Shown piece after piece: positions 49,101-52,100 of a stretch of DNA of 64,000 nucleotides. The stretch is from positions 5,964,501 to 6,028,500 of the forward strand of contig NC_066279.1 in NCBI RefSeq assembly GCF_905404315.1, in the 5' to 3' direction. The DNA is from Leptidea sinapis. Taxonomy: Eukaryota > Arthropoda > Insecta > Lepidoptera > Pieridae. The notes under the pieces were generated by a model. It saw only the letters and a program-made list of their open reading frames with translations. It was not told the DNA's origin and did not search any database. Made by a program: the position numbers and the translations under genes. Each line of letters starts with the position of its first letter. The first letter of the stretch is position 1.

Positions 49101-52100
49101 TTGTAGAACAGGTTGACTACAACATAAGTGAATGATATTAGCCACATTTCATCAATAATATAATACTAAATAATTTACAAAGAAAATAACTCACTTGATC
49201 ATTTTTTCAACCTCATTACATACAAAGCAGAGTTCCATATCGTTATGTTTAATTTTCCAAATGATGAGAATATAATAATATTATTTGTATAAGAGAATAA
49301 ATAAACTAATAACTAAACTGAACTAATATTTATGTATTTCTTCATAGCTACCTACTTATTGTTAAAATTATATTTCTTATAATTTTCTGTTTCTAAAATT
49401 TTCTTCGTAACATTGTATAAAATCTTTTTTATGTCCTTATAACTTTCATTATTGTCGATTGTATAATATTTTAATCTATAATCAGCGTATTTCCATTGTT
49501 CTTGTGCAGGCGTGTTTTTTATTTTATTGAGATCATAGATTTCTATTTTAACCAAATGTGATGCATTTCTTCCGTCATCTGCATTAGTTGTAATGTAAAT
49601 ACTTCCATTCTCATGTGCTCTGGATATTGATGATGATATTTTCTTTTGTTTTGTTTTTTTCACTTCGAATAATGCATCTATATTTTCATTTGAGCTGGCC
49701 CTCTTCAAGGATTTAAGTTGAGGAACTTTTAATGAATCCTGACTATCTTCAGATAATGGATAGTAAAATGTTTTATATGTAGTTTCTTCCATTGTTGGGG
49801 TGAAAGCATTCTACAACAACAATAAGACTGCTTTAGAATAGTATTATACATACATATCTTAATATAACAAATGATATTACTTTTTAATTTCAAAGTGAAT
49901 AATAGATAAAACTTACCTCCATTGCAGCAAATCACTCAACAATTACACAACACACAAAATATATAATAATTTGACTGAATACGCCACTTCAATGATTATT
50001 TTTCTGAACAGTTCTAGCATTTTATACTAAAATATCGTAAAAGTAAATTTGTTTATGATTAGTACTGGTTTTTAAATATTGTGGTGAAACATAATGGCAC
50101 TTAAATGATAAGTTCAATTATTGATAGTTTAATGGAGTCAACATTTCCAGATTGTACTAATGACTACGTAAGTATGTAGGTACAAAGTTCGTTTTCAATC
50201 AGCTTTTATATTATAATAAAATTGATGAAAATATAATTTCATCAAATGTTCATAGATTTATATTTGAATCGCTTGTAATGATATTTTGTTTTATTGTAAC
50301 CATATAAGTTTTAAATACATGAATAAGATACATTAAAGCCTTATTTATTGAGTGCTTATGTTATTATGATCCACATAACTATTCAATCCTCGCAACTGAC
50401 AAGACCCTGTTCTCAACTAATATGAATACAATCGAGATACAGAATTATTTGAACAAAATCGATCCCAGTATTAAAAATAATGTTTATGCGGCAAACCGAT
50501 TGCCGATATATGTTGTAACGCCCTGTTATATTGTCAGCAATTTAGATAGTGATAATAAGCCAGGCACTCACTGGGTTGCAATACACATTGATGAGCAGGG
50601 TATTGGACAATACTTCGATTCATATGGTCGTCCACCTCAGGGATTCCAGCTGATGTTTTTACAAAGGAATTGCAGAATGTATAACTACAATACTGCAAGA
50701 GTACAGAATGAATATACCGCAGTGTGTGGCGAGTACTGCATAATGTATCTATACTTTAAGTTTAATAAGAAGAGTTTGAATGATTTCATCAAATATTTTG
50801 AAAATGATACAATCTGCAATGATGTTTTATTATATACTTTATTTAAATCATGTTTTAAAAATAAATAATAAATACAGAAACTGTCTTTTTAATCGTAGTA
50901 ACGAATGTGATAGAGGTAATTAGTAAATTACCTGTATCACGTTCATGGAAATTTATACATTGAGTCGCTCACCAATCATTAGCTAAATGACCAGTGATTA
51001 TTAATGATTATGGATCTGTTTAATTTAAAATGCTAACTTTGAAACTATAAGAGATATCGAAAAACGGATCAGCGCAATCGCTCGGAAATACATCAAAACC
51101 CCCAGTTTGACACCAAACTTCTTTTTTTTTTTTTTTAGTAGGCATCACGAGCAAGTGAGCCAGAATCGAGGAGCCAGAACCGGCGAATCCCTACTACTGT
51201 GAGCCAGAACCGGCGAATCCCTACTACTATATAAAGGTACGTAGGTATGTTGCCTCCTAATTCTTTACAAATGATGTATCGGACGATAGACGTCAGTTAA
51301 CCTTAGTGAGACGTTTAAATTTTTTGCTATATTACGTAACTTGTATAACAAGAAATCGTAATCGATTCGACTTAATTATCGATATTGATAAATGAATTCG
51401 CCCATTAGTGATGGGCGATTAGTGACAAGTTGTCACGTGGTTGTCACTGACATTGCTAACTTTGACAAGTCTTTGTACGACCTCTCTCGTCCGTATCCCG
51501 CCACAATTTGGCGACTTTGTTTTCCAATCAAATTAGAATACAAAAATACTCTAAGCTTGGTGGTCTACTTTAACGTGACATTGGCAAACTTGTGGTATAC
51601 CTTCCACAGGAGCCATAGTAGGAAGAATAGAATAGATTTTGTTTTCGTGTTAAATTTCATGAACGCGAGGTCTTTTAGTTTTAATTGTCTGTGTTAACCT
51701 GAGACTGCCTAAAGAATTCTGGAGACCAAAGCATGTCGAACACTGAAGGTGCAAGATCAGATCTATATGGCGGATGCATTAAGGCCTTCCAGACAAACTC
51801 TTAATTTTTGCTGAGTGGCTAGTAGTAGGGGAGCCCAAGAAGGGTCCATCATGGAAATAGTAATCTACAAATCTCAATAACGCATACATATACAGGCTGG
51901 GCCATATTTATATATTTCTTGCATTTACGAAATCGACATAGCGTGGACACCGTGTGGGATACCGTCTTTGCATCGAATATTAAAGTTGTAGTTGAACATT
52001 CATTCTTTTAAGATACAGGTGATGCAAGAATTGCAAGAAAAAGGTTTGAATTTGAGTAATAAAATTCGTCTATACAATTTTCGAGCGGTTCAGCAATTGA

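Larger units (their letters stand above)
38566..51228 (-). mobile_element. Complete Polinton/Maverick (adintovirus-like) element, 12.66 kb
   Basis: Flanked by a perfect 6-bp duplication ATATAA (38560-38565 and 51229-51234). Inverted repeats of 1,147 bp (38566-39712 and 50082-51228) begin AGTAGTAGGG. Genes read by eye: protease in each repeat; then, on the minus strand from right to left, a small unknown gene, PolB, ATPase, small basic protein, unknown 260-aa protein, integrase, PX, small Gly-rich protein and major capsid. PolB, INT, ATP, PRO and capsid genes together define Polintons, which self-synthesise and may form virions. No stop or frameshift was seen in any gene. It lies in intron 2 of the acyltransferase gene, internal genes parallel to the host gene. 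Confidence 0.97.
50082..51228 (-). repeat. Polinton right terminal inverted repeat
   Basis: Mirror of 38566-39712; same length, including an equal 15-base homopolymer run. Confidence 0.95.

Noticed and set aside
45426..49145. PolB as a single unspliced gene starting at 49145
   Set aside because: The codon there is GTG, not ATG, and a splice to an upstream ATG exon restores frame exactly.
51392..51697. 101-aa open frame next to the Polinton
   Set aside because: No domain, no splice sites in keeping, and no sign of conservation; probably chance.
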